Notes: a model not told the origin generated them from the letters alone. DNA of 64,000 nucleotides from Capra hircus (GCF_001704415.2 NC_030827.1:42350271-42414270); one strand, 5' to 3'. Shown: positions 11,603-23,815, counted from the first letter of the stretch. Made by a program: numbers and translations.

Positions 11603-13016
11603 ATCGGTTGGTTAGAGTATGTAATGGGAGAGTTTTATGGGCTCTTCTCCATCTTGATTTTGTCTTTGCCTCTACCCTCTTCCCCTCCTTTTTCCTCTGT
11701 TATAATTGCTAGAAATTCATGCAGAAAAAAAATTGAGAAACAAAACTTAAATGAATATTAATTACCTTATAATAATGTTTTTGTACACAGCAAAGATACA
11801 GGCATCAAAATAATATTCTCATAGGGAGTTCTCTTTATGATCTTGTTTTCCTGGGGATATAATTAGCCCCTGTGTCATAGCCCTCTATTAAGCTTATATT
11901 TTATTCTTTGTACTTATAATATTTTAGAAGGCAGACTGACCACAGGACACTTGATGCTTTGGTATGAATTCTTATACAATTTAGAAATTTTAATAATTTC
12001 TAAGCAAAATTACCACATTTTATTATTGAACATTATTTTTTAATCCTGTTTCCACCACAGTCAAGTTCCAAAGGGATGAATAAAAGAGCACAGAACTGCA
12101 ACATTCTCAGCTTCTTTAATAGTTTATATGTCCTTAAGAGGTTTTAAAAAGATTTTTTGTTTCCACATTTCAGGTTGAAAAATAATATCTATCATTTGTG
12201 CATGTCTGTATTTATTCTGTTTAATTGTGAGTCAGTTTTGACACACAGGATATCAGACATTTGTGTGGTCATGATACTCGGAGAGTAGAATGCACTGTTT
12301 TCCTTCAGTGATAACCCAGTGAGTGATGCAGAACTTCAAATACAATGGTTGACCGCACAACGAGTTTCAGCACCATCGCTCTTGAAAACCTTCCTGGTCA
12401 AGTGCAGAACTTTTTAAAGATTAAAGCAGATTTGTCGTATCAAAAGGTATTTTGATGGTCAGCCAAAATTCCGGGAGGATAGGATTATGCACCATAAACT
12501 TTATCCTCCTTTTCAGTGACTTTAAGATACGGTTTTTAGACATAGATTAAATGTAGATTCCCTTTGTATTTGTAATCTATATTTCAAATTACTACAGTAG
12601 ATTTACTGTGTCATGTTGCTTGAACTCTAGGGATCTGAAGGCTGGATTGGTCAAATGACTTTTAAAAGAGCTCTGGTTATTACCATGCTTAATGTTGTAA
12701 GTCAGATGAAATAAGGAAGCTACCAGAAAAACTCAGTTTTCTTTGGAGAGAGTGCACTTTATCTTGCTTTAATTTGTTCCTTGGAGTCTTTGTGTGCTAT
12801 TGGTGATACAGGTAAGACAAGGTTACAAAAAAGTCCTTTTTTTTTTTTACTATTTCTAAAGGCAAGGTTTCTGCTTCATACTGAATTCTGTAAATTTGGA
12901 TTCCTTAAATTTAAGTGGTCTTAAATTCACAAAAATACTACATTGTAGTTTATTCAAAAGGTTTATGGCCTTTATCCAAAACTTATGGGGCTGGAAAAAT
13001 TCAAGAATTCAGATTC
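11603..13016. other. Unassigned intergenic DNA
   Basis: No gene or repeat family recognised; includes a T-run at about 12,838. Confidence 0.45.
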
Positions 13017-14217
13017 CCACCTCAGTCAGTTCAGTCACTCAGATTTGTCCAACTGTTTGCAACCCCATGGACTGCAGCATGCCAGGCTTCCCTGTCCATC
13101 ACCAACTCCCAGAGCTGGCCCAAACTCAGGTCCATTGAGTCCGTGATGCCATCCAACCATCTCATCTTCTGTCATTCCCTTCTCCTCCTGCCTTAAATCT
13201 TTCCCAGCATCAGGGTCTTTTCCAATGAGTCAGTTCTTTACAAAACGTGGCCAAAGTATTGGAGTTTTAGCTTTAGTGTCAGTCCTTCCCATGTATATTC
13301 AGGACTGATTTCCGTTAGGATTGACTGGTTTGATCTCCTTACTGTAAAAGGGACTCTCAAGAGTCTTCTCCAACACTGCAGTTCAAAAGTATCAATTCTT
13401 AGGCGCTCAGCTTTCTTTATGGTCCAACTCTTATATCCATACATGACTACTGAAAAAACCATAGCTTTGACTCGATGGACCATTGTTGGCAAAGTAATGC
13501 CTCTGTTTTTAAATATACTGTCTAGGTTGGTCATAGCTTTTATTCCAAGGAGTAAGCATCTTTTAATTTCATGGCTGCAGTCACCATTTGTGGTGATTTT
13601 GGAGCCTAAGAAAATAAAGTCTGTCACTGTTTCCATTGTTTCTCCATCTATTTGCCATGAAGTGATGGGACCAGATGCCGTGATCTTCATTTTTTGAATG
13701 TTGAGTTTTAAGCCAGCTTTTTCACTCTCCTCTTTCACTTTCATCAAGAGGTTTATAGTTCCTCTTCGCTTTCTGCCATAAGCGTGGTGTCATGTGCATA
13801 TCTGAAGTTATTGATATTTCTCCTGGAAATCTTGATTCCAGCTTGTGCTTCATGCAGTCTGGCATTTTGCATGATACACTCTGCAGAGAAATTAAATAAT
13901 CAGGGTGACAATATACAGCCTTGACGTACTCCTTTCCCAATTCAGAACCAGTTTGTTGTTCCATGTCCAGTTCTAACTGTTGCTTCTTGACCTGCGTACA
14001 GATTTCTCAGGAGGCAGGTAAAGTGGTCTGGTATTCCCATCTCTTCAAGAATTTTCCGCAGTTTGTTGTGATCCATACAGTCGAACGCTTTGGCGTACTC
14101 AATAAAGCAGAAGTAGATTTTTTTTTTCTGGAACTCTCTTGCTTTTTCTATGATCAAATGGATGTTGGCAATTTGATTTCTGGTTCCTCTGCCTTTTCTA
14201 AATCCAACTTAAACATC
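13017..14217 (-). mobile_element. BovB 3' segment of a 5'-inverted copy
   Basis: Antisense BovB covering RT from the 'KGRGTRNQIAN' region ('DYAKAFDCMDHNKL' motif A region at about 14,070-14,110) to the 3' terminus at 13,017. A 169-codon frame (13,238-13,747) holds the RT C-terminal domain. The segment abuts, head to head, a sense-oriented BovB 5' segment at 14,218. Motif C has decayed: the antisense of 'GTGTCATGTGCATATCTGA' gives Y-A-H-D instead of Y-A-D-D. This copy is non-functional. Confidence 0.9.
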
Positions 14218-15793
14218 ATTGAAAGAATGAAGAGATGGAGTCAAAGCAAAAACGATGCCCCATTGTAACTGGTGATAGAAGTAAAGTCTGATGATGTAAG
14301 AACAATATTGCATGGGAACCTGGGATGTTAGGTCCATGAATCAAGGCAAATTGGAAGTGGTCAAACAGGATGAGGCAAGAGTGAACATCAGTATTTTAGG
14401 AATCAGTGAACAAAATGGCCCAGAAAGGGAGAATTTAATTCAGATGGCCATTATATCTACTACTGTGGGCAAGAATCCCCTAGAAGAAATGGAGTAGCCC
14501 TCATAGTCAACAGAGTCTGAATACAGTTCTTGGGTGCAGTCTCAAAAATGACAGAATGATCTCTGTTTGTTTCCAAGGCAAACCATTCAATATCACAGTA
14601 ATCCAAGTCTGTGCTCCAACTACTAATTTTGAAAAAGCTGGACTTGAAAGGTTCTGCAAGACCTTCTAGAACTAACACCAAAAAAATGATGTTCTTTTCA
14701 TCAAAGGGGACTGGAATGCAAAAGTAGGAAGTCAGGAGATACCTGGAGTAACAGGCTTTGCCCTTGGAGTACAAAATGAAGCCAGGCAAAGGCTAACAGA
14801 GTTTTGCCAAGAAAATGCACTGGTCAAACAAACACCCTCTTCCAACAACACAAGAGAAGACTCTACACATGGACATCACCAGATGGTCAACACCGAAATC
14901 AGATTGGTTATATTCTTTGCAGCCAAAGATGGAGAAACTCTATACAGTCAACAAAAACAAGACCAAGAGCTGACTGTGGCTCAGATCATGAACTCCTTAT
15001 TACCAAAATTGAAGACTTAAATTGAAGAAAGTAGCAAAAACCGCTAGACCATTCAGGTATGACCTAAATCAAATCCCTTATGATTATACAGTGTAAGTGA
15101 GAAATAGATTTAAGGACCTAGATATGATAGATAGAGTGCCTGATGAATTATGGAATGAGGTTTGTGACATTGTACAGGAGACAGGGATCAAGACCATCCC
15201 CATGGAAAAGAAATGCAAAAAAGCAAAATGGCTGTCTGAGGAGGCCTTAACAAATAGCTGTGAAAAGAAGAGAGGCAAAAAGCAAAGGAGAAAAGGAAAG
15301 ATATAAGCATCTGAATGCAGAGTTCCAAAGAGTAGCAAGAAGAGATAAGAAAGCCTTCTTCAGCAATCAATGCAAAGAAATAGAGGAAAAGAACAGAATG
15401 GGGAAGACTAGAGATATCTTCAAGAAAATTAGAGATACCAAGGGAACATTTCATTCAAAGATGGGCTTGATAAAGGACAGAAATGGTCTAGACCTAACAG
15501 AAGCAGAAGATATTAAGAAGAGGTGGCAAGAATACACAGAAGAACTGTACAAAAAGGTCTTCATGACCCAGATAATCACAGTGGTGTGATCAGTCACCTA
15601 GAACCAGACATCCTGGAATGTGAAGTCAAGTGGGCCTTAGAAAGCATCACTACGAACAAAGCTAGTGGAGGTGATGGAATTCCAGTTGAGCTATTTCAAA
15701 TCCTGAAAGATGATGCTGTGAAAGTGCTGCACTCAATATGCCAGCAAATGTGGAAAACTCAGCAGTGGCCACAGGACTGGAAAACCCCTATTT
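14218..15793 (+). mobile_element. BovB 5' segment, inverted relative to its 3' segment
   Basis: Starts at the 'KNEGMEPK' equivalent upstream of the endonuclease, passes through a frame-broken APE domain ('TWDVRSMNQGKLE' at about 14,310; 'RLYTWTSPDGQHRNQIGYIL' at about 14,860; 'GSDHELL' near 14,985), and on into the RT N-terminal region, ending abruptly at the 'PQDWK' position. The opposite-strand segment to its left restarts about 150 bp further on in BovB. This order (internal end next to flank, 5' end at the junction) is the twin-priming arrangement. Confidence 0.88.
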
Positions 15794-16497
15794 AGCCACA
15801 ATCAAATAGCTCGTTTTCAGTTCAGGTCAGATCTTTTAAACTGAAAAGCCTGAACTTTTTCAGCGCTTTTTGGATTTTGAAATTTAAAATAAGGTATTAC
15901 AGGTCAGTACCTATTTTGTTTTTCTGGTAGAACTTTGTAGACTTTGTGAACCTTTTAGATGTTTAACAATAAAGGGAAGCTTTATAAAATTGTTTTAAAA
16001 CATTAAGTTAAATGCTTATAATATTTTTAAAGTACTTGGAAACTTATCCTAGTGTTATTGGTATAGATCATTATTGGTTATTGGTATAATGTTGTAACAT
16101 ATGACTGATAATGGGTTATACAGACACAAGCATTAATATTTGCTTCATAGTTATAAAAATGAGATTAACTTGCATTTTAAACTTTGAAAAATCTTCATTG
16201 GAAACACTGATTTTGTTATACTTGAGAAACGCATAATCACATCCCTCCTCAGGCTCTCTTGATCATACACCCTCTCCTACTGCAGTAAATTTCCTTTTGT
16301 AAAATTTTTTTTTTTTCTTTCTTGGATAGTTTTGGATCATTTTCTCTCCTGATCATCCACTTCAACCTGTGAATGTGTTTTAAAAAATATGCAATAAGAT
16401 TAAATTTGCAGTTTTAGCTGAGCACCACAATAAAATGATGCTGCATTCCAGAGTAGGTCCCAAACTATATGCAGAATTTCCAGAGTTTTAGTAAAGC
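15794..16497. other. Unassigned AT-rich intergenic DNA
   Basis: No gene. It includes a T-run at about 16,300. An ancient repeat may be present but was not identified. Confidence 0.45.
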
Positions 16498-17368
16498 GGT
16501 TCAGTTCAGTCACTCAGTCATGTCTGACTCTCTGCGACCCCATGAATCGCAGCATGCCAGGCCTCCCTGTCCATCACTAACTCCCGGAGTTCACTCAGAC
16601 TCACATCCATCGAGTCAGTGATGCCATCCAGCCATCTCATCCTCGGTCATCCCCTTCTCCTCCTGCCCCCAATCTCTCCCAGCATCAGAGTCTTTTCCAA
16701 TGAGTCAACTCTTTACATGAGGTGGCCAAAGTACTGGAGTTTCAGCTTCAGCATCATTCCTTCCAAAGAAATCCCAGGGCTGATCTCCTTCAGAATGGAC
16801 TGGTTGGATCTCCTTGCAGTCCAAGGGACTCTCAAGAGTCTTCTCCAACATCACAGTTCAAACGCATCAATTCTTTGGCACTCAGCCTTCTTCACAGTCC
16901 AACTCTCACATCCATACATGATCACTGGAAAAACCATACCCCTGACTAGATGGACCTTAGTCGGCAAAGTAATGTCTCTGCTTTTGAATATGCTGTCTAG
17001 GTTGGTCATAACTTTTCTTCCAAGGAGTAAGCGTCTTTTAATTTCCTGGCTGCAGTCACCATCTGCAGTGATTTTGGAGCCCCCCAAAATAAAGTCAGCC
17101 CCTGTATCCACTGGTTCTCCAGTTATTTCCCGTGAAGTGATGGGACTGGATGCCATGATCTTCGTTTTCTGAATGTTGAGCTTTAGGCCAACTTTTTCAC
17201 TCTCCTCTTTCACTTTCATCAAGAGGCTTTTTAGTTCCTCTTCACTTTCTGCCATAAGGGTGGTGTCATCTGCATATCTGAGGTTATTGATATTTCTCCC
17301 GGCAATCTTGATTCCAGCTTGTGCTTCTTCCAGTCCAGTGTATCTCATGATGTACTGTGCATATAAGT
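16498..17368 (-). mobile_element. 5'-truncated BovB: RT C-terminus to 3' end
   Basis: Antisense BovB. The 3' terminus is at 16,498 ('GGTTCAGTTCAGTCACTC') and truncation is at about 17,368, just 3' of RT motif B. The frame at 16,851-17,348 holds 'LRYADDTTLMAES', so the YADD box is kept, and continues through the thumb until a stop. The endonuclease and the first RT motifs are missing. Confidence 0.92.
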
Positions 17369-17635
17369 TCTACACTCACATTGTAAGTATAAAAAGGTCA
17401 GATTAAAAAGCCAAATTTTAAGATTTCTTGGAACTGAGTAGCCCATATGAAATTGTTCTTCTTCCTTCCTCCACTGCCTCTCATCTCAGGTGTGTGAAAA
17501 ACCCTTGAAAGAGACAGTTTTCAGAGCATGATGATGTCTTGATGAACGCAGGTTTGCAACCCCATAAAAACTGAACAGGCGGAGATGGAGTGGTTCAAAA
17601 AACCAAGGGGAAGAAAAATTGCTGCTTCCTCTTAA
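17369..17635. other. Short unassigned spacer
   Basis: No feature recognised between BovB and the SINE cluster. Confidence 0.45.
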
Positions 17636-17932
17636 CTATAGCTCAGTTGGCAAAGAATCTGCCTGCAATGGAGGAGACCCTGATTCGATGGGAAGATGCA
17701 CTGGAGAAGGGATAGGCTACCAACTCCAGTATTCTTGGGCTTCCCTTTTTGCTCAGCTGATAAAGAATCTGCCTGCAATGTGAGAGACCTGGGTTTGATT
17801 CTTGGGTTGGAAAGATCCCCTGGACCAGGGAAAGGCTTCCCACTCCAGTATTCTGGCCTAGAGAATTCCATGGACTGTATAGTCCATGAGATCACAAAGA
17901 GGCGGACATGACTGGGCGACTTTCACTTTCCT
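17636..17932 (+). mobile_element. Bov-tA SINE with duplicated head (Bov-tA3-like)
   Basis: Two tRNA-derived heads in tandem: 'GCTCAGTTGGCAAAGAATCT' at 17,641 and 'GCTCAGCTGATAAAGAATCT' at 17,752. They are joined at 'CCAGTATTCTTGGGCTTCCC' and followed by a single 3' body ending 'CGACTTTCACTTTCC'. This matches the tandem-head Bov-tA layout rather than two independent insertions, since no TSD separates them. Confidence 0.85.
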
Positions 17933-18055
17933 AACTGTATTCTTGGGATCTGGACAAAGAATGCAGCAGTGTTTCTTGTGGGTTTTTTGAAGGGAAGAAG
18001 TGAGGAAAGAATGCTCTGGGATCACTATGATTTGATCTAATGTGATAATTTTTAG

Positions 18056-18280
18056 GGGCTTCCCAGGTGGTGCTAGCGGTTAAGAACCTGCCTGCCAGTG
18101 CAGCGAACATAAGGGATGCTGGCTCGCTGGATCCTGGATTCAGAAAGATCATCTGGAGAAGGGTGTGGCAACCCACTCCAGTATCCTTGCCTGGAGAATC
18201 CCATGGACAGAGCAGCCTGGCAGGCTTCAGTCCATAGGGTCTCAAAGAGTTGGACATGATTGAAGTGATTTAGCACACCT
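18056..18280 (+). mobile_element. Bov-tA SINE
   Basis: Starts 'GGGGCTTCCCAGGTGGTGCT' with a complete tRNA-Glu-like head, then 'GGCAACCCACTCCAGTATCC' and the BovB-type end ('CAAAGAGTTGGACATGATTG'). Confidence 0.9.
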
Positions 18281-18513
18281 GCACGATAATCTTTAGAGGA
18301 TTGAAAATGCTTCAACAGAGAAGCAGCTGGAGATGGCCTGAGGAGAGATAGAATACAGAATAGAGTACAGTCAACTAGTTAGGGAAATGCAGGTAAGATA
18401 CTAAAAGTGTTGTGAAGTCACCAAAATACCAGTGAGAAAGTCCCACAGAGAAGCCTGCTTTAAACATCTACCAAGGCTAAGAGCACAAAGCCAGTTTATG
18501 ACAGCACCAGGCA

Positions 18514-18717
18514 TGTAGTGGCTCAGATGGTAAAGAATCTGCCTGCAATGCTGGAGACCTGGGTTCCATCCCTGGGTCGGCAGGATCCCTTGTAGAAGGG
18601 GATGGCAACCCACTCCAGTATTTTTGCCTGGAAAATCGCATGAGCTGAGGAGGCTGGTGTGGCTACAGTCCATGGGGTCCCAAAGAATCGGACACAACTG
18701 AGCGACTAAGCACACAC
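18514..18717 (+). mobile_element. Bov-tA SINE
   Basis: Starts within the head ('GTAGTGGCTCAGATGGTAAA') and ends 'CGACTAAGCACACAC'. It is the third same-orientation Bov-tA within 1.1 kb. Confidence 0.9.
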
Positions 18718-19352
18718 CATAAGTCATGTAAACCCTTTCCTGTGTTCCTTATCTCCCTTCCCTTCTGCCTCCTCCCTCCTCCCTTCTGAACCCAGAAAGG
18801 ATGAGAAAGAGCAGCCAGCCATGAATGAAGATGTGACAGAGAATGAACTCGCTTAAATTCCCAACATTTCTGATGTCATCCAGGAAATTTGTAGTTTGTT
18901 AATTCTATGAGCATTATTGGATTTAAGATTAGAGCTCTGTATCCAAATTTTCCATAAACCCATAATTTATATATATGTCTTTGAATGAAATTAGAGGCTT
19001 TGACTCTTAAACAGTACTGGACATTCTAATTACTGAGCTGAGATCATTTTAGTGACTTAAGATAGGAGTTTGGAATCACTAAGCGTTATTAGGAAAGTTA
19101 TGAGATTACCTAAATTTCCATCCAGAGAAAGAAGAAGAAAGTAATCCCTAAATAGACTTTAAAAGAATACTGGGAGGTAAAATTAATTTGATCCTAGTTA
19201 TCTCCCTAAGTCTTTTTTAGGGGGTCAATATAGTGTTTTCAAATTTTATCCCTTGCTTCTCTATTTCCTTCCAGTAGGTGCCCAGTCTTTTGTACTTCCT
19301 TGTTGAACAAAACTCTGCTTCCTCTTTGATCAAATGTTTATATAGACTTATG
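18718..19352. other. Unassigned intergenic DNA
   Basis: Includes a short CT-rich tract at about 18,745-18,790. No gene recognised. Confidence 0.45.
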
Positions 19353-21337
19353 GCTGTACTTGGATGCAATCTCAAAAATGACAGAATGATCTCTATTCAT
19401 TTCCAAGGCAAACCATTCAATATCATGGTAATCCGAGTCTATGCCCCAACCAGTAACGTTGAAGAAACTGAAGTTGAACGGTTCTATGAAGACCTAAAAG
19501 ATCTTTTAGAACTAACACCCCCAAAAGATGTCCTTTTCATTATAGGGGAATGGAATGCAAAAGTAGGAAGTCAAGAAACACCTGGAGTAACAGGCAAATT
19601 TGGCCTTGGAATGTGGAATGAATCAGGGCAAAGACTAATAGAGTTTTGCCAAGAAAATGCGCTGGTCATAGCAAACACCCTCTTCCAACAACACAAGAGA
19701 AGACTCTACACATGGACATCACCAGATGGTCAACACCGAAATCAGATTGATTATATACTTTGCAGCCAAAGATGGAGAAACTCTATACAGTCAACAAAAA
19801 CAAGACCAGGAGCTGACTGCGGCTCAGATCATGAACTCCTTATTACCAAAATCAGACTCAAATTGAAGAAAGTAGCAAAAACCTCTAGACCATTCATGTA
19901 CGACCTAAATCAAATCCCTTATGATTATACAGTGGAAGTGAGAAATAGATTTAAGGGCCTAGATCTGATAGACAAAGGGCCTGATGAACTATGGAATGAG
20001 GTTTGTGACATTGTACAGGAGACAGGGATCAAGACCATCCCCATAGAAAAGAAATGCAAAAAAGCAAAATGGCTGTCTGAGGAGGCCTTACAAATAGCTG
20101 TGAAAAGAAGAGAGGTGAAAAATGAAGGAGAAAAGGAAAGATATAAGCATCTGAATGCCGAGTTCCAAAGAATAGCAAGAAGAGATAAGAAAGCCTTCTT
20201 CTGCAATCAGTGCAAAGAAATAGAGGAAAAGAACAGAATGGGGAAGACTAGAGATATCTTCAAGAAAATTAGAGATACCAAGGGAACATTTCATTCAAAG
20301 ATGGGCTTGATAAAGGACAGAAATGGTCTAGACCTAACAGAAGCAGAAGATATTAAGAAGAGGTGGCAAGAATACACAGAAGAACTGTACAAAAAACATC
20401 TTCATGACCCAGATGATCACGATGATGTGATCACTCATCTAGAGCCAGACATCCTGGAATGTGAAGTCAAGTGGGCCTTAGAAAGCATCACTACAAACAA
20501 AGCTAGTGGAGGTGATGGAATTCCAGTTGATCTATTTGAAATCTGAAAGATGATGCTGTGAAAATGCTGCACTCAACATGCCAGCAAATTTGGAAAACTC
20601 AGCAGTGGCCACAGGACTGGAAAAGGTCAGTTTTCATTCCAATTCCAAAGAAAGGCAATGCCAAAGAATGCTCAAACTACTGCACAATTACAATCATCTC
20701 ACATGCTAGTAAAGTAATGCTCAAAATTCTCCAAGCCAGGCTTCAGCAATATGTGAACCGTGAACTTCCAGATGTTCAAGCTGGATTTAGAAAAGGCAGA
20801 AGAACCAGAGATCAAATTGCCAACATCCGCTGGATCATGGAAAAAGCAAGAGAGTTTCAGGAAAACATCTATTTCTGCTTTATTGACTATGCCAAAGCTT
20901 TTGATTGTGTGGATCACAATAAACTGTGGAAAATTCTGAAAGAGATGGGAATACCAAACCACCTGACCTGCCTCTTGAGAAATCTGTATGCAGGTCAGGA
21001 AGCAACAGGTAGAACTGGGCATGGAACAACAGGCTGGTTTCAAATAGGAAAAGGAGTATGTCAAGGCTGTATGTTGTCACCCTGCTTGTTTAACTAATAT
21101 GCAGTGTACGTCATGAGAAACTGTGGACTGGAAGAAGCACAAGCTCGAATCAAGATTGCCGGGAGAAATATCAATAACCTCAGATATGCAGATAACACCA
21201 CCCTCATGGTTGAAAGTGAAGAGGAACTAAAAAGCCTCTTGATGAAAGTGAAAGAAGAGAGTGAAAAAGTTGGCTTAAAGCTCCACATTCAGAAAATGAA
21301 GATCATGCATCCGGTCCCACCACTTCCTGGGAAGTAG
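19353..21337 (+). pseudogene. BovB ORF2 remnant: APE endonuclease and reverse transcriptase, broken
   Basis: BovB ORF2p nicks target DNA and copies its RNA in place. A frame to 20,546 holds most of the APE domain. The metal-site motif reads 'GEWNAKVG' where GDWNAKVG is expected (compare about 33,700), while 'DYIL' and 'GSDHELL' are kept. RT fingers follow. A TGA at 20,544-20,546, with a frame change, breaks it. A second frame (20,558-21,097) carries motif A 'FIDYAKAFDCVDH' and motif B 'GVCQGCMLSPCLFN', then TAA. A third (21,104-21,337) has 'YADN' in place of catalytic YADD, then TAG. The upstream ATG at about 19,278 is flanking sequence. With three stops and a changed catalytic residue it cannot be active. 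Confidence 0.9.
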
Positions 21338-21967
21338 ATGGGGAAACAGTGGAAGCAGTATCAGAGTTTATTTTTTGGGGCTCTAAAATCCCTGCAGATG
21401 GGACTGCAGCCATGAAAGTAAAGGACGGTTACTCCTTGGAAGAAAAGTTATGACCAACCTAGATAGCATATTCAAAAGCAGAGATATTACGTTGCCGACT
21501 AAGGTCCGTCTAGTCAAGGCTATGGTTTTTCCAGTAGTCATGTATGGATGTGAGAGTTGGACTGTGAAGAAGGCTGAATGGTGAAGAATTGATGCATTTG
21601 AACTGTGGTGTTGGAGAAGACTCTTGAGAGTCCCTTGGACTGCAAGGAGATCCAACCAGTCCATTCTGAAGGAGATCAGCCCTGGGATTTCTTTGGAAGG
21701 AATGATGCTGAAACTGAAACTCCAGTACTTTGGCCACCTCACTGGAAGATTTGACTCATTGGAAAAGACTCTGATGCTGGGAGGGATTGGGGGCAGGAGG
21801 AGAAGGGGACAATAGAGGATGAGGTGGCTGGATGGCATCACTGACTCGATGGACATGAATCTAAGTGAACTGTGGGAGTTGATGATGGACTGGGAGGCCT
21901 GGCGTGCTGCAATTCATGGGGTCCCAAATTCATGAGGACAGGACTGAGTCACTGAATTGAACTGATG
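19353..21967 (+). mobile_element. BovB (RTE-type LINE), 2.6 kb, 5'-truncated
   Basis: The longest uninterrupted BovB body here. It runs from just inside the APE endonuclease ('LGCNLKNDRM') through the whole RT to the 3' terminus ('ACTGAATTGAACTGATGG'). It lacks the 5'UTR and the first part of the APE domain. Left and right flanks share only a weak 6-bp repeat (ATGGCT), so the TSD is uncertain. Confidence 0.92.
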
Positions 21968-22046
21968 GCTTTTCCTTCTATACCTATTGTTCATAAGCTA
22001 ATCCACTTAAAACTGAAGTCATCTCTGCCACTTCAGGGAAATTAGT

Positions 22047-22170
22047 CACTTCCCTGGCAGTCTAGTGGTTAAGATTCTGTGCTTCCAATGCAGGGGCATG
22101 GGGTCAATCACTGGTTGGGGAAATAGGGACCCACATGCCATGTGGTACAGGGGCCCTCCCCCCCAAAAGT
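22047..22170 (+). mobile_element. CHR-type (cetartiodactyl tRNA-derived) SINE
   Basis: 'ACTTCCCTGGCAGTCTAGTG' head with 'GGTTAAGATTCTGTGCTTCC', 'TGGTTGGGGAAATAGGGACC' and 'CACATGCCATGTGG', ending in a C/A-rich tail. This is the CHR-2-like layout, distinct from Bov-tA by its body. Confidence 0.8.
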
Positions 22171-22859
22171 AATAAGATTCTTATCCTTGCCCACCAATGA
22201 CTTGCTAGTTGCCAAATCCAACTTCTCTGTTTTCTTCTTACAGAACCTCTCTGTAGTATCTGACCCAGCTCTGTGTTTTTGAAAATACTTCACTTGCTTG
22301 GTTTCTGTGACACACATTAACCTTATGTTCTCTCCTGTGACATCTTTTCAAACTCCTTGTTGACTCCTCCACTCCCCACTTCTATAGTGAAGTGACCCAG
22401 CACTAAGTTATAGGTTCTGACTCCTTTTGCACATCAAGTTACTGCATTTGGGTCCACTGTTTTGTGTCATCTGTAGGGTGATGACGTCTAAGTTTGAATT
22501 GTCAGCTGTGATCCTTTTCCTGAGATATGAACTGTGTATTTAACTATATTTTGACCATGTTGTTAGTGTCAATATATAATGGATGCCGCCAAAGTTATAG
22601 GTCCATCAGGCAGTTGTCTCTCAAATTTCTTCTCCCTAACTTGTTCATCTCAGTAAATAACACCACCTTTCATTCACTGTCTCAGGCCAAAAAAATAGCG
22701 TTATTACTGCTCCCTTTCCCTTAAATGCCACACCCAAGCTGTTCACATCATGTCCTAACAATTTTATCTTTGTTATTCATTGTGAATAGAGAATCTACCT
22801 CTATTGCATTAATACAGGTGAGAGATTATGTTTTCATACCATTCTGACAGACGTGTGAA
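22171..22859. other. Unassigned intergenic DNA
   Basis: Probably old repeat-derived in part (22,560-22,860), but no family is assigned and no gene is seen. Confidence 0.4.
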
Positions 22860-23150
22860 AAACAGATGGCTGGGGACAAGAATGGAAAATTCCCACTGTA
22901 CTGAACCCTACTTCAAATATTATCACCAAGTCCACTCCTTTGCTTGACTGTGTCCTAGGTAGACTGTCTTTCTTTTGTTCTTGGTGCATGTCCATACTCT
23001 TTCCTAACTCAAGACCTTTGTACTTGTTGGTTCTCCTGTCTAGACATTTTCTTGTTTATGTGTTTGTTTACTTATTTCTCTCTCTTCTAGCTCCCTTCAA
23101 CCAGTATGTAACTCATATACACCCTCTTTTCTGTTGAACTCTGCATTCCC
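22860..23150 (+). mobile_element. Possible L2 fragment
   Basis: Contains an 'ACTCAAGACCTTTGTACTTG' segment like the L2 3'-region consensus, followed by the usual pyrimidine-rich stretch. Recognition only. Confidence 0.45.
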
Positions 23151-23181
23151 AACAGCTGTTGAAGAGTAGTACATAGCAACT

Positions 23182-23395
23182 GGGCTTCCCTGGTGGTTCA
23201 GACGGTAGAGAATCTACCTGCAATGCAGGAGACTTGGGTTGATCCCTGGATCAGAAAGATTCTCTGGAGAAGGGAATGTCTATGCACTCCACTATTCTTT
23301 CCTAGAGAATTCCACAGACACAGGAGCCTAGTGGTCCATGCGGTTGCAAAGAATCGGACACGACTGAGTGATTAACACTTTCACATACTCACTTC
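23182..23395 (+). mobile_element. Bov-tA SINE with TSD
   Basis: Complete head ('GGGCTTCCCTGGTGGTTCAG') and BovB-type end ('CGGACACGACTGAGTGATTA'). Flanked by ACATAGCAA(C/T)T at 23,171-23,181 and 23,396-23,406, an 11-bp TSD with one mismatch. Confidence 0.93.
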
Positions 23396-23467
23396 ACATA
23401 GCAATTGCCTGTAAATATTGATTGACCAAGTGAAAGAATGTATGTATTTAGGGCTTGCAATTTAAAT

Positions 23468-23815
23468 AGAGAAGACTCTTGAGAGTCCCTTGGACTGCAA
23501 GGAGATACAACCAGTCAATCGTAAAGGAAATCATTCCTGAATATTCATGGGAAGGACTGATGCTGAAGCTGAAACTCCAATACTCTGGTTACCTGATGCA
23601 AAGAACTGACTCACTGGAAAAGACCCTGATGCTGGGAAAGATTGAAGGCAGGAGGAGAAGGGGATGACAGAAGATGAGATGGTTGGATGACATGACCAAC
23701 TTGGTGGACATGAGTTTGAGCAAGCTCCTGGAGTTGGTGATGGACAGGGAAGCCTGGTCTGCTGCAGTCCATGGGGTTGCAAAGAGTCAGATACAACTGA
23801 ATGACTGAACTGAGC
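23468..23815 (+). mobile_element. BovB 3'-end fragment
   Basis: Begins at the 'GAGAAGACTCTTGAGAGTCC' part of the RT C-terminal region and ends 'GAATGACTGAACTGAGCTG'. It is of the older BovB type ('GAATATTCATGGGAAGGACTGATGC'). Confidence 0.9.

Noticed and set aside
19278..19352. The first 25 codons of the 422-codon frame ending at 20,546
   Set aside because: They come from non-BovB flanking DNA fused by chance to the truncated element, so the frame's ATG is not a real start.
23182..23255. tRNA gene-like sequence
   Set aside because: It is the tRNA-Glu-derived head of a Bov-tA SINE without a foldable mature tRNA; the same holds for the other Bov-tA and CHR heads.
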